6,219 nucleotides of DNA from Clostridia bacterium (GTDB lineage: Bacteria > Bacillota > Clostridia > UBA1381), in the NCBI GenBank assembly GCA_017521775.1, contig JAFXBO010000148.1:1-6219 (forward strand). The letters are read 5' to 3'. The notes beneath the pieces are model-generated. The model had not been told where the DNA came from. It saw only the letters and a program-made list of their open reading frames with translations, and did not search any database. Positions 1 through 5,884 of the stretch are shown here, in pieces (positions within the stretch are counted from its first letter, which is position 1; the number at the start of each line of letters is the position of its first letter). Both the position numbers and the translations under genes were made by a program.

Positions 1-198
1 AGTATAACTGCTTTTCGTTCTTACTGCCAAAGAGCCGGTATAGAAATGCAGCCGATGTATGGCGTTGTTATACCTAACGATGCAGCCGTAAGAGAAAAGA
101 ATATATTGCAACCAGATGAGCTCAAGCATGTTATGTCTTTAGATGATGCTGCTGATGACTATATCTATGCTTATCAGTTTTTTATAGCAACAGGACTT
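1..198 (+). CDS. Tyrosine recombinase / phage-type integrase, internal fragment
   Basis: The frame is open from base 1 and reads [15 protein letters not shown], then a stretch containing [13 protein letters not shown], then [13 protein letters not shown]. This matches the end of the core-binding domain, the interdomain linker and the first helices of the catalytic domain of tyrosine recombinases, where the usual continuation is TGLRRGE with the first catalytic Arg. The match stops right after TGL, so that Arg and the rest of the catalytic domain are missing. From about base 199 the frame runs through antisense aroC and is meaningless until a stop at 286-288. The true start is left of the window; Met at base 46 is internal. 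The enzyme would cut and rejoin DNA for a phage, transposon or integrative element, but this fragment cannot be active. Family assignment is by pattern recognition only, with moderate certainty. Confidence 0.6.
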
Positions 199-407
199 CC
201 GATAGTGTATCCGCCCCTGACACCTGACAGGATTTCGGCAGTATCACTTTCGATAGCCATTCTCCCACCTCTGCCATATCCTTTTTGACGTCTTTTTAAC
301 ATTTCATTTATTTTTTTAACATCAATTTTTACACCTGCAGGCATTCCCTCAATAATAGTTATCAGGCACTTTCCATGAGTTTCACCGGCTGTAAGGTATC
401 GAAGCAT
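174..407 (-). CDS. aroC: Chorismate synthase, N-terminal fragment
   Basis: AroC converts 5-enolpyruvylshikimate-3-phosphate to chorismate with reduced FMN, the last step of the shikimate pathway in the cytoplasm. The start [12 protein letters not shown], the segment [10 protein letters not shown] (17-26), the basic [12 protein letters not shown] (39-50) and [16 protein letters not shown] (59-74) are characteristic of the Bacillus/Thermotoga-type enzyme; His11 and the arginines near 39-49 are in the active-site region of the family. Only about 74 of the usual 360-390 residues are present. After GSPVAI the family sequence stops and the frame closes at 174-176, exactly where the integrase fragment begins. 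The start is set by ATG at 405-407 with an AGAGGG ribosome binding site just upstream. A promoter lies at 441-469. The remainder of the gene is not in the window. Confidence 0.85.
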   Translation of the reverse strand: MLRYLTAGETHGKCLITIIEGMPAGVKIDVKKINEMLKRRQKGYGRGGRMAIESDTAEILSGVRGGYTIGSPVAIKN

Positions 408-440
408 AAAAGCGCACCCTCTTTCGTAAAATCTTATATT

Positions 441-469
441 ATTTTAGCACATTTAGTATTAATTTTCAA
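441..469 (-). promoter_or_regulatory. Sigma70/SigA-type promoter of aroC
   Basis: Read on the minus strand, a -35 box TTGAAA (469-464) and a -10 box TAAAAT (446-441) are separated by exactly 17 bases. Transcription would begin near 434 and give a short leader before the aroC ATG at 407. Each box differs from consensus at one position. Seen in sequence; activity is inferred. Confidence 0.6.
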
Positions 470-491
470 GGTCTATTGACAAATAAAATAC

Positions 492-519
492 TTGACTTTT
501 TTCTCTTATTTGGTATAAT
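492..519 (+). promoter_or_regulatory. Sigma70/SigA-type promoter of the MATE transporter gene
   Basis: A -35 box TTGACT (492-497) and a perfect -10 box TATAAT (514-519) are separated by 16 bases. The likely start site is near 526, giving a leader of about 38 bases before the ATG at 564. The 7-base inverted repeat CAAATAA (480-486) / TTATTTG (506-512) surrounds the -35 box and ends two bases before the -10 box; it could be a regulator site or chance in AT-rich DNA. Confidence 0.6.
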
Positions 520-552
520 TACATACGAATAACAATAAAATCCAACCGAAAC

Positions 553-557
553 AGGTG
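553..557 (+). promoter_or_regulatory. Ribosome binding site that decides the MATE start
   Basis: AGGTG at 553-557 sits 6 bases before the ATG at 564. The in-frame GTG at 555 overlaps this site and has no separate Shine-Dalgarno, so the ATG is the better start and the protein begins MKKLYEGN. Confidence 0.6.
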
Positions 558-563
558 TTTTCA

Positions 564-1913
564 ATGAAAAAATTATATGAAGGCAATATTAAGAGAAATT
601 TTTTCTCCTTTGCTCTGCCACTAATCATTACAATTTTATTTTCTCAAGCCTACAACATAATAAATACAATTATGGCAGGACACTTGATCGGTGATGATGC
701 AATCTCTGCTATTGGAAGCACTGCTCCTTTAATATCATTTATATCCTCGCTCTGTTGGGGCTACGGAACAGGAATATCTATATATGTCGCAATTCTCTTT
801 GGCAGAGAGGATTATAAAAGAATGGCAAATGTCATAAAAGTTAATATGTCTACAGTCTCTCTTCTTGTTATTTTTTTATCTGCTTTTTGTATCCTGTTTT
901 ACAACAATATTTTTGATTTCCTAAATATCGAACCATCTATGAGAAAGGACGCTTTTGCCTATTACAGCATTTACATCGCTGGTCTTGTTTTTCTCAATAT
1001 AAATTGGTGTGGGGTGTATATTTCAAATGCATTGGGTCTTACCAAGCTCCCTTTGATTGCTTCTGTTATAACTAATATTTTAAATATTTCTATTAACTAT
1101 ATTCTTATAAAAATATTTGATATGGGTGTTGGTGCAACTGCAATTGCAACTATTTTCTCTGCATTTTGTGTGTCAATATTTTATGTGGTAATGATGATAA
1201 AGACTTTTAATGAATTAAAAGTCAGAAACAGTAAAATTTATTTTAATTTTACAGAGTTAAAATTCTCATTCTCATTTGCATTTCCATCTATGCTTCAGCA
1301 ATCGGTTATGTATCTTTCTTCAGCCCTCGTTTCACCACTGACAAATCTTTGTGGTGCAAGTGCGATTGCTGGATACACTATCGGTATGCGAATTTACGAT
1401 GTTAATGCAGGAGTTTATCAGAACTCAAACAAAACCATATCATCCTTTATTGCACAATGTGTTGGAGCAGGAAAACAATCAATAATAAAAAAAGGAATAA
1501 AAACAGGTTTATTTCAGACAATAATGTTCCTGTTAATATTCCTTATTCCGACAGTTTTCTTATCCGACCCTATTTCAAGGTTGTTCCTTGATTCCAAAGA
1601 AGGTCTTCACTACTCAGTTATCTTTATGAAATGCTGTATGCCTTTTGTATTTTTTAATGTTATAAATAATCTCATACACGCAATATTCAGAAGTGCAGGA
1701 GCAGGACAATACCTTGTCATATCCACACTTATATATGCAGTATCCCGTTGCGCTTACAGTTATTTGCTCTTTGATAAATACGAAATGTATGGAATTTATG
1801 CTGCAATGGTGTTATCCTGGATAACTGAGGCGATTTTCGGTCTTGTTATATACTATTCGGGAAAATGGAAGTCCCCTGAATACAAGGCCTTTGAAAAAAT
1901 TAAAGATAATTAA
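564..1913 (+). CDS. MATE family efflux transporter
   Basis: A 449-residue polytopic membrane protein, the normal size for multidrug and toxic compound extrusion (MATE) transporters, which export cationic drugs or metabolites in exchange for Na+ or H+. The N-terminus has the family pattern: a short polar lead (KKLYEGNIKRNF), a first hydrophobic segment FALPLIITILFSQAYNIINT with its Pro, then IMAGHLIGDDAISAIGS, which corresponds to the conserved DxxxvG..g..alaA region. The second half repeats the fold, beginning near FSFAFPSMLQQSVMYL (about 235-250 from the ATG). About twelve membrane segments are expected. It has its own promoter, diverges from aroC, and overlaps recX tail-to-tail by 14 bases, so it is not part of the minus-strand operon. 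Substrate cannot be told from sequence. Start chosen from the AGGTG site; the GTG at 555 would add three residues. Confidence 0.9.
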   Translation: MKKLYEGNIKRNFFSFALPLIITILFSQAYNIINTIMAGHLIGDDAISAIGSTAPLISFISSLCWGYGTGISIYVAILFGREDYKRMANVIKVNMSTVSLLVIFLSAFCILFYNNIFDFLNIEPSMRKDAFAYYSIYIAGLVFLNINWCGVYISNALGLTKLPLIASVITNILNISINYILIKIFDMGVGATAIATIFSAFCVSIFYVVMMIKTFNELKVRNSKIYFNFTELKFSFSFAFPSMLQQSVMYLSSALVSPLTNLCGASAIAGYTIGMRIYDVNAGVYQNSNKTISSFIAQCVGAGKQSIIKKGIKTGLFQTIMFLLIFLIPTVFLSDPISRLFLDSKEGLHYSVIFMKCCMPFVFFNVINNLIHAIFRSAGAGQYLVISTLIYAVSRCAYSYLLFDKYEMYGIYAAMVLSWITEAIFGLVIYYSGKWKSPEYKAFEKIKDN

Positions 1914-2373
1914 CTTCAATATCCGAAATAGCATTTTTAATCATATCAAGTGAATAACCTTTGTTTAAAAAATATCGGATGACTCTATCTTTATTTTTTC
2001 TTTCAAAATCGCCCTTTAATCTTTTTTCGACCATAGCTATGAATTCATCAATGTCAGGCTCAGGCAATTCTTCTACCGCCTCTTCTATATATTCAGGCGA
2101 TATACCCTTTGACGCCAGTTCAAGACGAATTCGTCTTATACCATATTTTTTTAAGTTTTGTAAATCGAGTGCCAATCTCTTTGCATAATCTCTGTCATTT
2201 ATAAGACTATATTCTTCCAGAAACTCTATAACCCTGTCTATATCCTCACTGTTTGCACCTGCAATGGTGAGTTTTTTCTTTAGCTCTCCTTTAGAATGAT
2301 TTCTGAATTCCAATAACCTCAGCGCTTTTTCCTTTGTGGCAGAATAGTCCATTTCTTTATTAAATTTTCTCAT
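1900..2373 (-). CDS. recX: Regulatory protein RecX
   Basis: RecX binds RecA filaments and limits recombinase and SOS activity. The 157-residue product has the three-helix repeats of the family: YSATKEKALRLLEFRNHSKGEL (10-31), the IDRVIEFLEEYSLINDRDYAKRL block (45-67), then KKYGIRRIRLELASKGIS (75-92), and a final DRVIRYFLNKGYSLDMIKNAI repeat (128-148). Length is usual for short Firmicutes RecX. ATG at 2371-2373 has a GGAG site 7 bases upstream; Met8 is a weaker alternative. It is the last gene of the minus-strand run, 14 bases after the HD-domain gene, and recA is not in the window. Its final codons overlap the end of the MATE gene on the other strand, and no hairpin terminator is visible at the join. 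It ends in TAA. Confidence 0.9.
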   Translation of the reverse strand: MRKFNKEMDYSATKEKALRLLEFRNHSKGELKKKLTIAGANSEDIDRVIEFLEEYSLINDRDYAKRLALDLQNLKKYGIRRIRLELASKGISPEYIEEAVEELPEPDIDEFIAMVEKRLKGDFERKNKDRVIRYFLNKGYSLDMIKNAISDIEVNYL

Positions 2374-2387
2374 TTACAAACTCCATA

Positions 2388-3575
2388 TTATAATCTGAAA
2401 TAATCAAATAACAAACCAAAATCTACTCCACCGATAACCCTGCTGTCATATTGAGTAAACAAATTATGATATCCCGATTGGATGCTTTCTGACTGTACTC
2501 CGAACTTTAATGATAAATACGCCTCAAGATATGCAGATAAGTGATCACAACCCCTTATAATCTGGCCATCAATAGCATCATAATCGTTCTTATTATATCT
2601 TTCGTTTATTTCATCAGATGTTGTTTTAACAATTTTTCCATCTATCTTGATTTTTGAGTCAAACTCGTTTTGAGTAAAGTATTTTATTTCATCACGCCAT
2701 TGCTCAGGAATAAGCGGATAAATAATTTTATTCATTTGCTCATCTTCAATGTCTTTTATCAGATTATCCAATCCTGCAACAGATGCCTTGACAGGTGACA
2801 CAATATCCCTTGTCAGTACTTCAGGCAAATCGTGGAATAATGCGCCAAAGAAATTGTTGACCATTCGTTTATCACAAACACCAATTTCAAGACCACAAAG
2901 ATATGATAACAACGCAACAACCAACATATGTCCCATAACATAGGTGGCAGGCATTCTTACTGCCCTTGACCATCTTTGCTGATAGCGAAGCTTTCCTATT
3001 ATTGACAAGAATTCCTGCAAATCAGGGTTCGTTGCAAATTTATGAAAACCTGCAAATGTGTTACAAGCAGATAATCCTCTCGTAACTTCACTTTTAACCT
3101 GTTCAATTCCATATGTATGAGAGTTTAATGGGTATATAACCTTAAATTCCCAGTCTGTTGCATAATAGTGTGCTGCCCTTAGTATTTCTTTTTCCTTTTT
3201 TGCATACTCGGGATTTTTAAAGTATTCATTCATTTTCTCATAAAAATCACCTTTTAAGCAATCTATCTTAGGTCTTAGCTGTTCCATTACCCATTCATTT
3301 ATCTGAGGACCCTTTTCTTTCATCAGACTATGATATACCGGTGGCTTGATATCAGTAAGAATTTCACGATGCAAAAATTCATATATTCCACCATCAACCA
3401 ACAGGTTAGGATTATAATTTCCCTCTCCCTCACACTTTGCCAAAAGATATGCATAAAACATTTTATGCGCTTGCTTATCAAGCTCGGTAAATCCAAAGGA
3501 TGGTCTTATATGGTCATTCCATCTTTGAATTGATACTGTTTCATAAATCAATGATATTAACGATTTTCTAATCAT
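2388..3575 (-). CDS. Double HD-domain protein, YfbR-like phosphohydrolase
   Basis: A soluble 395-residue protein. The C-terminal half carries an HD metal-dependent phosphohydrolase domain: His216 (MGH), His248-Asp249 (LFHDLPEVLTRDIVSPVK, 246-263) and Asp344 (RGCDHLSAYLEAYL). The HDxxEVLTxDxxxPVK pattern is that of YfbR, a deoxyribonucleoside 5'-monophosphatase, with Glu252 and Asp257 matching further active-site positions of that enzyme. The N-terminal half resembles the same domain: QRWNDHIRP (17-25) parallels QRWSRAVRMP (200-209), LHREILTDIKPPV (68-80) parallels the HD motif but has His-Arg, and ILRAAHYYA (131-139) parallels the Asp344 segment with His in place of Asp. So one copy looks active and one degenerate. 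A strong AGGAGGAG ribosome binding site lies upstream of the ATG at 3575, 16 bases after the radical SAM gene. Substrate is unknown; a nucleotide is inferred. Confidence 0.8.
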   Translation of the reverse strand: MIRKSLISLIYETVSIQRWNDHIRPSFGFTELDKQAHKMFYAYLLAKCEGEGNYNPNLLVDGGIYEFLHREILTDIKPPVYHSLMKEKGPQINEWVMEQLRPKIDCLKGDFYEKMNEYFKNPEYAKKEKEILRAAHYYATDWEFKVIYPLNSHTYGIEQVKSEVTRGLSACNTFAGFHKFATNPDLQEFLSIIGKLRYQQRWSRAVRMPATYVMGHMLVVALLSYLCGLEIGVCDKRMVNNFFGALFHDLPEVLTRDIVSPVKASVAGLDNLIKDIEDEQMNKIIYPLIPEQWRDEIKYFTQNEFDSKIKIDGKIVKTTSDEINERYNKNDYDAIDGQIIRGCDHLSAYLEAYLSLKFGVQSESIQSGYHNLFTQYDSRVIGGVDFGLLFDYFRL

Positions 3576-3580
3576 TTTTA

Positions 3581-3590
3581 TCTCCTCCTG
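3581..3590 (-). promoter_or_regulatory. Strong ribosome binding site of the HD-domain gene
   Basis: CAGGAGGAGA on the minus strand, with the GGAGGAG core about 6 bases from the ATG, is the closest to consensus of any site in the window. It fixes the start of the HD gene and lies entirely in the 16-base gap after the radical SAM stop codon. Confidence 0.7.
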
Positions 3591-3591
3591 A

Positions 3592-4197
3592 TTATTCGGA
3601 ATACTCTCTTACTCTGAATTCTACACCTGTTTCTTCTGCAATTTTTCTACAGGCCTCAATTTCTTCCTTGCCAATAACATCAACAACGCTTAATACTACC
3701 TCATCAACATATTTTGATGCTTTTTTAGCAAAATCAAGCATTTCGTAAAATCCCTCCTCACCATAATCACATACGCAAATATCATTATATTTTTGTGCAT
3801 TCTCAGCATTAAGACTGATTGAAATGCAATCAACCAAACCTTTTAATAATGGTGTTATATCCTTACCTGCTGCACGGTTTGCATGGCCGTTTGTATTAAT
3901 TCTTACCTTTAAATCAGAGTTTTCCTTTATATATTTTGCAGCATCAATCAAAACCTCATATTGAAGCATCGGTTCTCCGTATCCACAGAAAATAACCTCA
4001 TCATATTCTTTAAAGTTCTTTTCCTCCAGTGCACTAATAACCTCTTTTGTGCTTGGCTCGTGTTCAAGCCAAAGGTCAATATTATCAACTCCTGACGGAG
4101 TGAATCTTATACAGAATTTACACTTATTTGTGCATCTGTTTGTAAGATTAACATATAAATTATTTTGATATTCATAAACAATATTCATCGCTGGCAT
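3592..4197 (-). CDS. TatD family nuclease-associated radical SAM protein
   Basis: A short, 201-residue radical SAM protein. LYVNLTNRCTNKCKFCIRF (14-32) holds the CX3CX2C cluster motif (Cys22, Cys26, Cys29) that binds the [4Fe-4S] centre and S-adenosylmethionine. GYGEP (72-76) corresponds to the GGE motif, and RINTNGHANR (99-108) and CISISLNAENAQKYNDI (124-140) are typical of the family linked to TatD. It has only the barrel core, with no SPASM or other auxiliary cluster domain, and its reaction is unknown. It follows the TatD gene by 12 bases in the same reading frame, and its AGAGGG ribosome binding site overlaps the TatD stop, so the two are very likely co-translated. ATG at 4197 is preferred over Met4 because its spacing to AGAGGG is right. 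Ends in TAA, 16 bases before the HD gene. Confidence 0.9.
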   Translation of the reverse strand: MPAMNIVYEYQNNLYVNLTNRCTNKCKFCIRFTPSGVDNIDLWLEHEPSTKEVISALEEKNFKEYDEVIFCGYGEPMLQYEVLIDAAKYIKENSDLKVRINTNGHANRAAGKDITPLLKGLVDCISISLNAENAQKYNDICVCDYGEEGFYEMLDFAKKASKYVDEVVLSVVDVIGKEEIEACRKIAEETGVEFRVREYSE

Positions 4198-4209
4198 AAT
4201 TTTTCCCTC

Positions 4210-4977
4210 TCATTCTATCCCAAAACATTTTTTTGCATTCTCATATGTGATTTTTTCTATTTCAGAAACACTAATACCCTTTATCTCGGCAAGCTTTTCT
4301 GCAACAAGGTGAACATATAGCGAACTGTTTCTTTTCCCTCTGTGCGGCTCTGGCGCTAAATACGGTCAATCGGTTTCAATAAGTATTTTGTCAAGTGGTG
4401 CTACACTTGCAGCCTCGACAGGTCTTTGTGATTTTTTAAAGGTCAATGTACCTCCGAAAGCAACATACAACCCTAAATCCAACACCTCATTAAGCATTTC
4501 ACTGCTGCCTGAGTAGCAATGAAAAACTCCTCCACAGTCTCTGACCTTTGACTTATTTAATATGTCAAGACAATCTCTGTGCGCGTCTCTGTCGTGAATT
4601 ATCACAGGCAAATTCAATTCATAAGCTAATTCAAGTTGTCTTGTAAACCACTTCTTCTGCAAATCCCTTGGGGAATTGTCATAGTAATAATCAAGTCCAA
4701 TTTCTCCTATTGCCTTAACTTTCGGATGCTTTGCATATTCTCTTAAAGCATCTATATCATTTTCACTCATATTTTCTACTTCATGTGGATGTACTCCCAC
4801 CGATGCATATAAAAAATCATATTTTTCGCTTAATTCTAAAATATATGGGATTTCATCCATCGAAGAACAAGCATTCATTATATATTCCACATTGTTCTCC
4901 TGCATACTACCTAAAACTTCATGCACATCTTCAGAAAATCGTACATCATTATAGTGTGCGTGTGAATCAAAAAGCAT
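4210..4977 (-). CDS. tatD: TatD family hydrolase, full length across an internal TGA (candidate selenoprotein)
   Basis: A metal-dependent TIM-barrel nuclease of the TatD family (3'-5' exonuclease and related phosphodiesterases). All metal ligands are visible: His6 and His8 (DSHAHYN), Glu92 (GEIGLDYYYD), His128 (IIHDRDA), His153 (FHCYSGS) and Asp203 (ILIETD). Straight after Asp203 is a TGA (4366-4368). Past it the same frame reads PYLAPEPHRGKRNSS, the standard TatD C-terminal signature, and continues through VHLVAEKLAEIKGIS and ITYENAKKCFGIE to a second TGA at 4210-4212. With the TGA translated the protein is 255 residues, the usual TatD length; stopping at the first TGA gives 203. Relatives have Ser, Ala or Cys at residue 204, so selenocysteine is plausible. 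A nonsense mutation or sequencing error is the alternative. The start ATG (4975-4977) follows GGAAGG and lies 4 bases after the CPBP stop. Confidence 0.75.
4366..4368 (-). other. In-frame TGA in tatD, candidate selenocysteine codon (residue 204)
   Basis: TGA lies between the catalytic Asp203 and the conserved PYLAP motif. Downstream, a small hairpin can form with GCG (4356-4354) pairing CGC (4346-4344) around a 7-base loop containing G, its loop starting 13 bases after the TGA; the stem is only 3 pairs. A wider stem is possible between the nine bases 4362-4354 and 4322-4314 (eight of nine pair, one G-U). Bacterial SECIS hairpins sit just after the UGA, but neither structure is convincing by itself. 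All other complete genes here stop with TAA or TAG, and none has an internal TGA. Confidence 0.5.
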
Positions 4978-4981
4978 TTTT

Positions 4982-5884
4982 CTACCTTCCTATCAATAAA
5001 TATAAATCATTTAAACAATCTCCGTTTATAAGCCTTGTTAAAAACAAAATCATGCTATATCCAAAGAATACTATTACACAAATAAGTGCTCCCACAGAAA
5101 ATCCTGTTTTTTCATACCTCGTTCTGACATAATCAAAGTACATTCTCCACTTTTTGAATGTAAAAAATAATACAAGAGGAAAAAGTAATGCAAGAAGCAT
5201 TAATACTATAGTCAAAGACGAAAAGCTGTTTCCATCTAATAGCATTAACTGACACAAACTCAGGAAATTATTAAATGAATGCATTATAATAGTGATTAAT
5301 ACGCTGTTTGTATATAATCGGAATATGCCAAATAACCCTCCGACAAATATTAACTGAATGATGCTGCGTGCCTCAAAATGCAATATTGCAAACGCCAATG
5401 AGCTTGAAACAAGTGCAACAAAAGTTCCATATCTCTCAAACAGTTTAATTAAAATCCCTCTGCACAATATCTCCTCAACTATCGGAGCAACAATGCATAA
5501 AGTTATAAACGCACCGATAAATTCAATCACAGTCTGAGGAGCAATCATCTGGGAGGTGGCAGTTTCTGCACCAAACATAATAATTAATAAGCTTTGAATT
5601 GGTAATGTTATATATGTAATAAAATATTGCGCCCCTGCAGTCAATAACAGTGCAGGAACTAAAAGCTTAATCGGGAATTTTTTTATTCCTAAAATCTCTT
5701 TAGTGTTTTTTTCATATTTTTTAGCATACCAGATACCAATCAGAATAGGAATTATAATTGTACATTCTAAAATCACAGACGGGAGATATTGTCCTTCCCA
5801 CGAAATTCCGATAGCACTAATTCCAAATATAATGAAGACAGTTAATGTAATAAGCCACCAACCGACCTGAAATCCTTTATTCAC
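4982..5884 (-). CDS. CPBP family intramembrane glutamic endopeptidase
   Basis: A 300-residue membrane protein of the CPBP (CAAX protease and bacteriocin-processing, Abi) family. The three signature motifs are present in order: EEILCR (Glu137, Glu138, Arg142), FAILH (Phe165, His169) and HSFNN (His202, Asn206), each within or at the edge of hydrophobic segments. There are about eight predicted membrane segments, from LITLTVFIIFGISAIGI (11-27) to ICVIVFFGYSMILFLTRLI (268-286). Such proteins cleave substrates within the membrane or process peptides; the target here is unknown. The start is GTG at 5882-5884, overlapping the end of the cyclo-ligase gene by 8 bases, and no ATG lies nearby in frame. 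A GGTG site just upstream is weak, so translational coupling is likely. It ends in TAG, 4 bases before tatD. Confidence 0.88.
   Translation of the reverse strand: MNKGFQVGWWLITLTVFIIFGISAIGISWEGQYLPSVILECTIIIPILIGIWYAKKYEKNTKEILGIKKFPIKLLVPALLLTAGAQYFITYITLPIQSLLIIMFGAETATSQMIAPQTVIEFIGAFITLCIVAPIVEEILCRGILIKLFERYGTFVALVSSSLAFAILHFEARSIIQLIFVGGLFGIFRLYTNSVLITIIMHSFNNFLSLCQLMLLDGNSFSSLTIVLMLLALLFPLVLFFTFKKWRMYFDYVRTRYEKTGFSVGALICVIVFFGYSMILFLTRLINGDCLNDLYLLIGR

Noticed and set aside
46..288. An independent 80-residue protein starting at 46
   Set aside because: The frame is open upstream with integrase sequence, and everything after about 198 is antisense aroC.
555..563. GTG at 555 as the start of the MATE gene
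   Set aside because: It lies inside the AGGTG ribosome binding site that correctly spaces to the ATG at 564.
4314..4362. A clear SECIS element after the TGA
   Set aside because: The short hairpin has only three pairs and the wide stem encloses 31 unpaired bases. I report them as possible pairings, not as a supported RNA feature.
4366..4977. TatD as a natural 203-residue protein ending at the first TGA
   Set aside because: The family-specific C-terminal sequence continues in the same frame without any other defect to normal length, so the first TGA is either recoded or a single lesion, not the native end.
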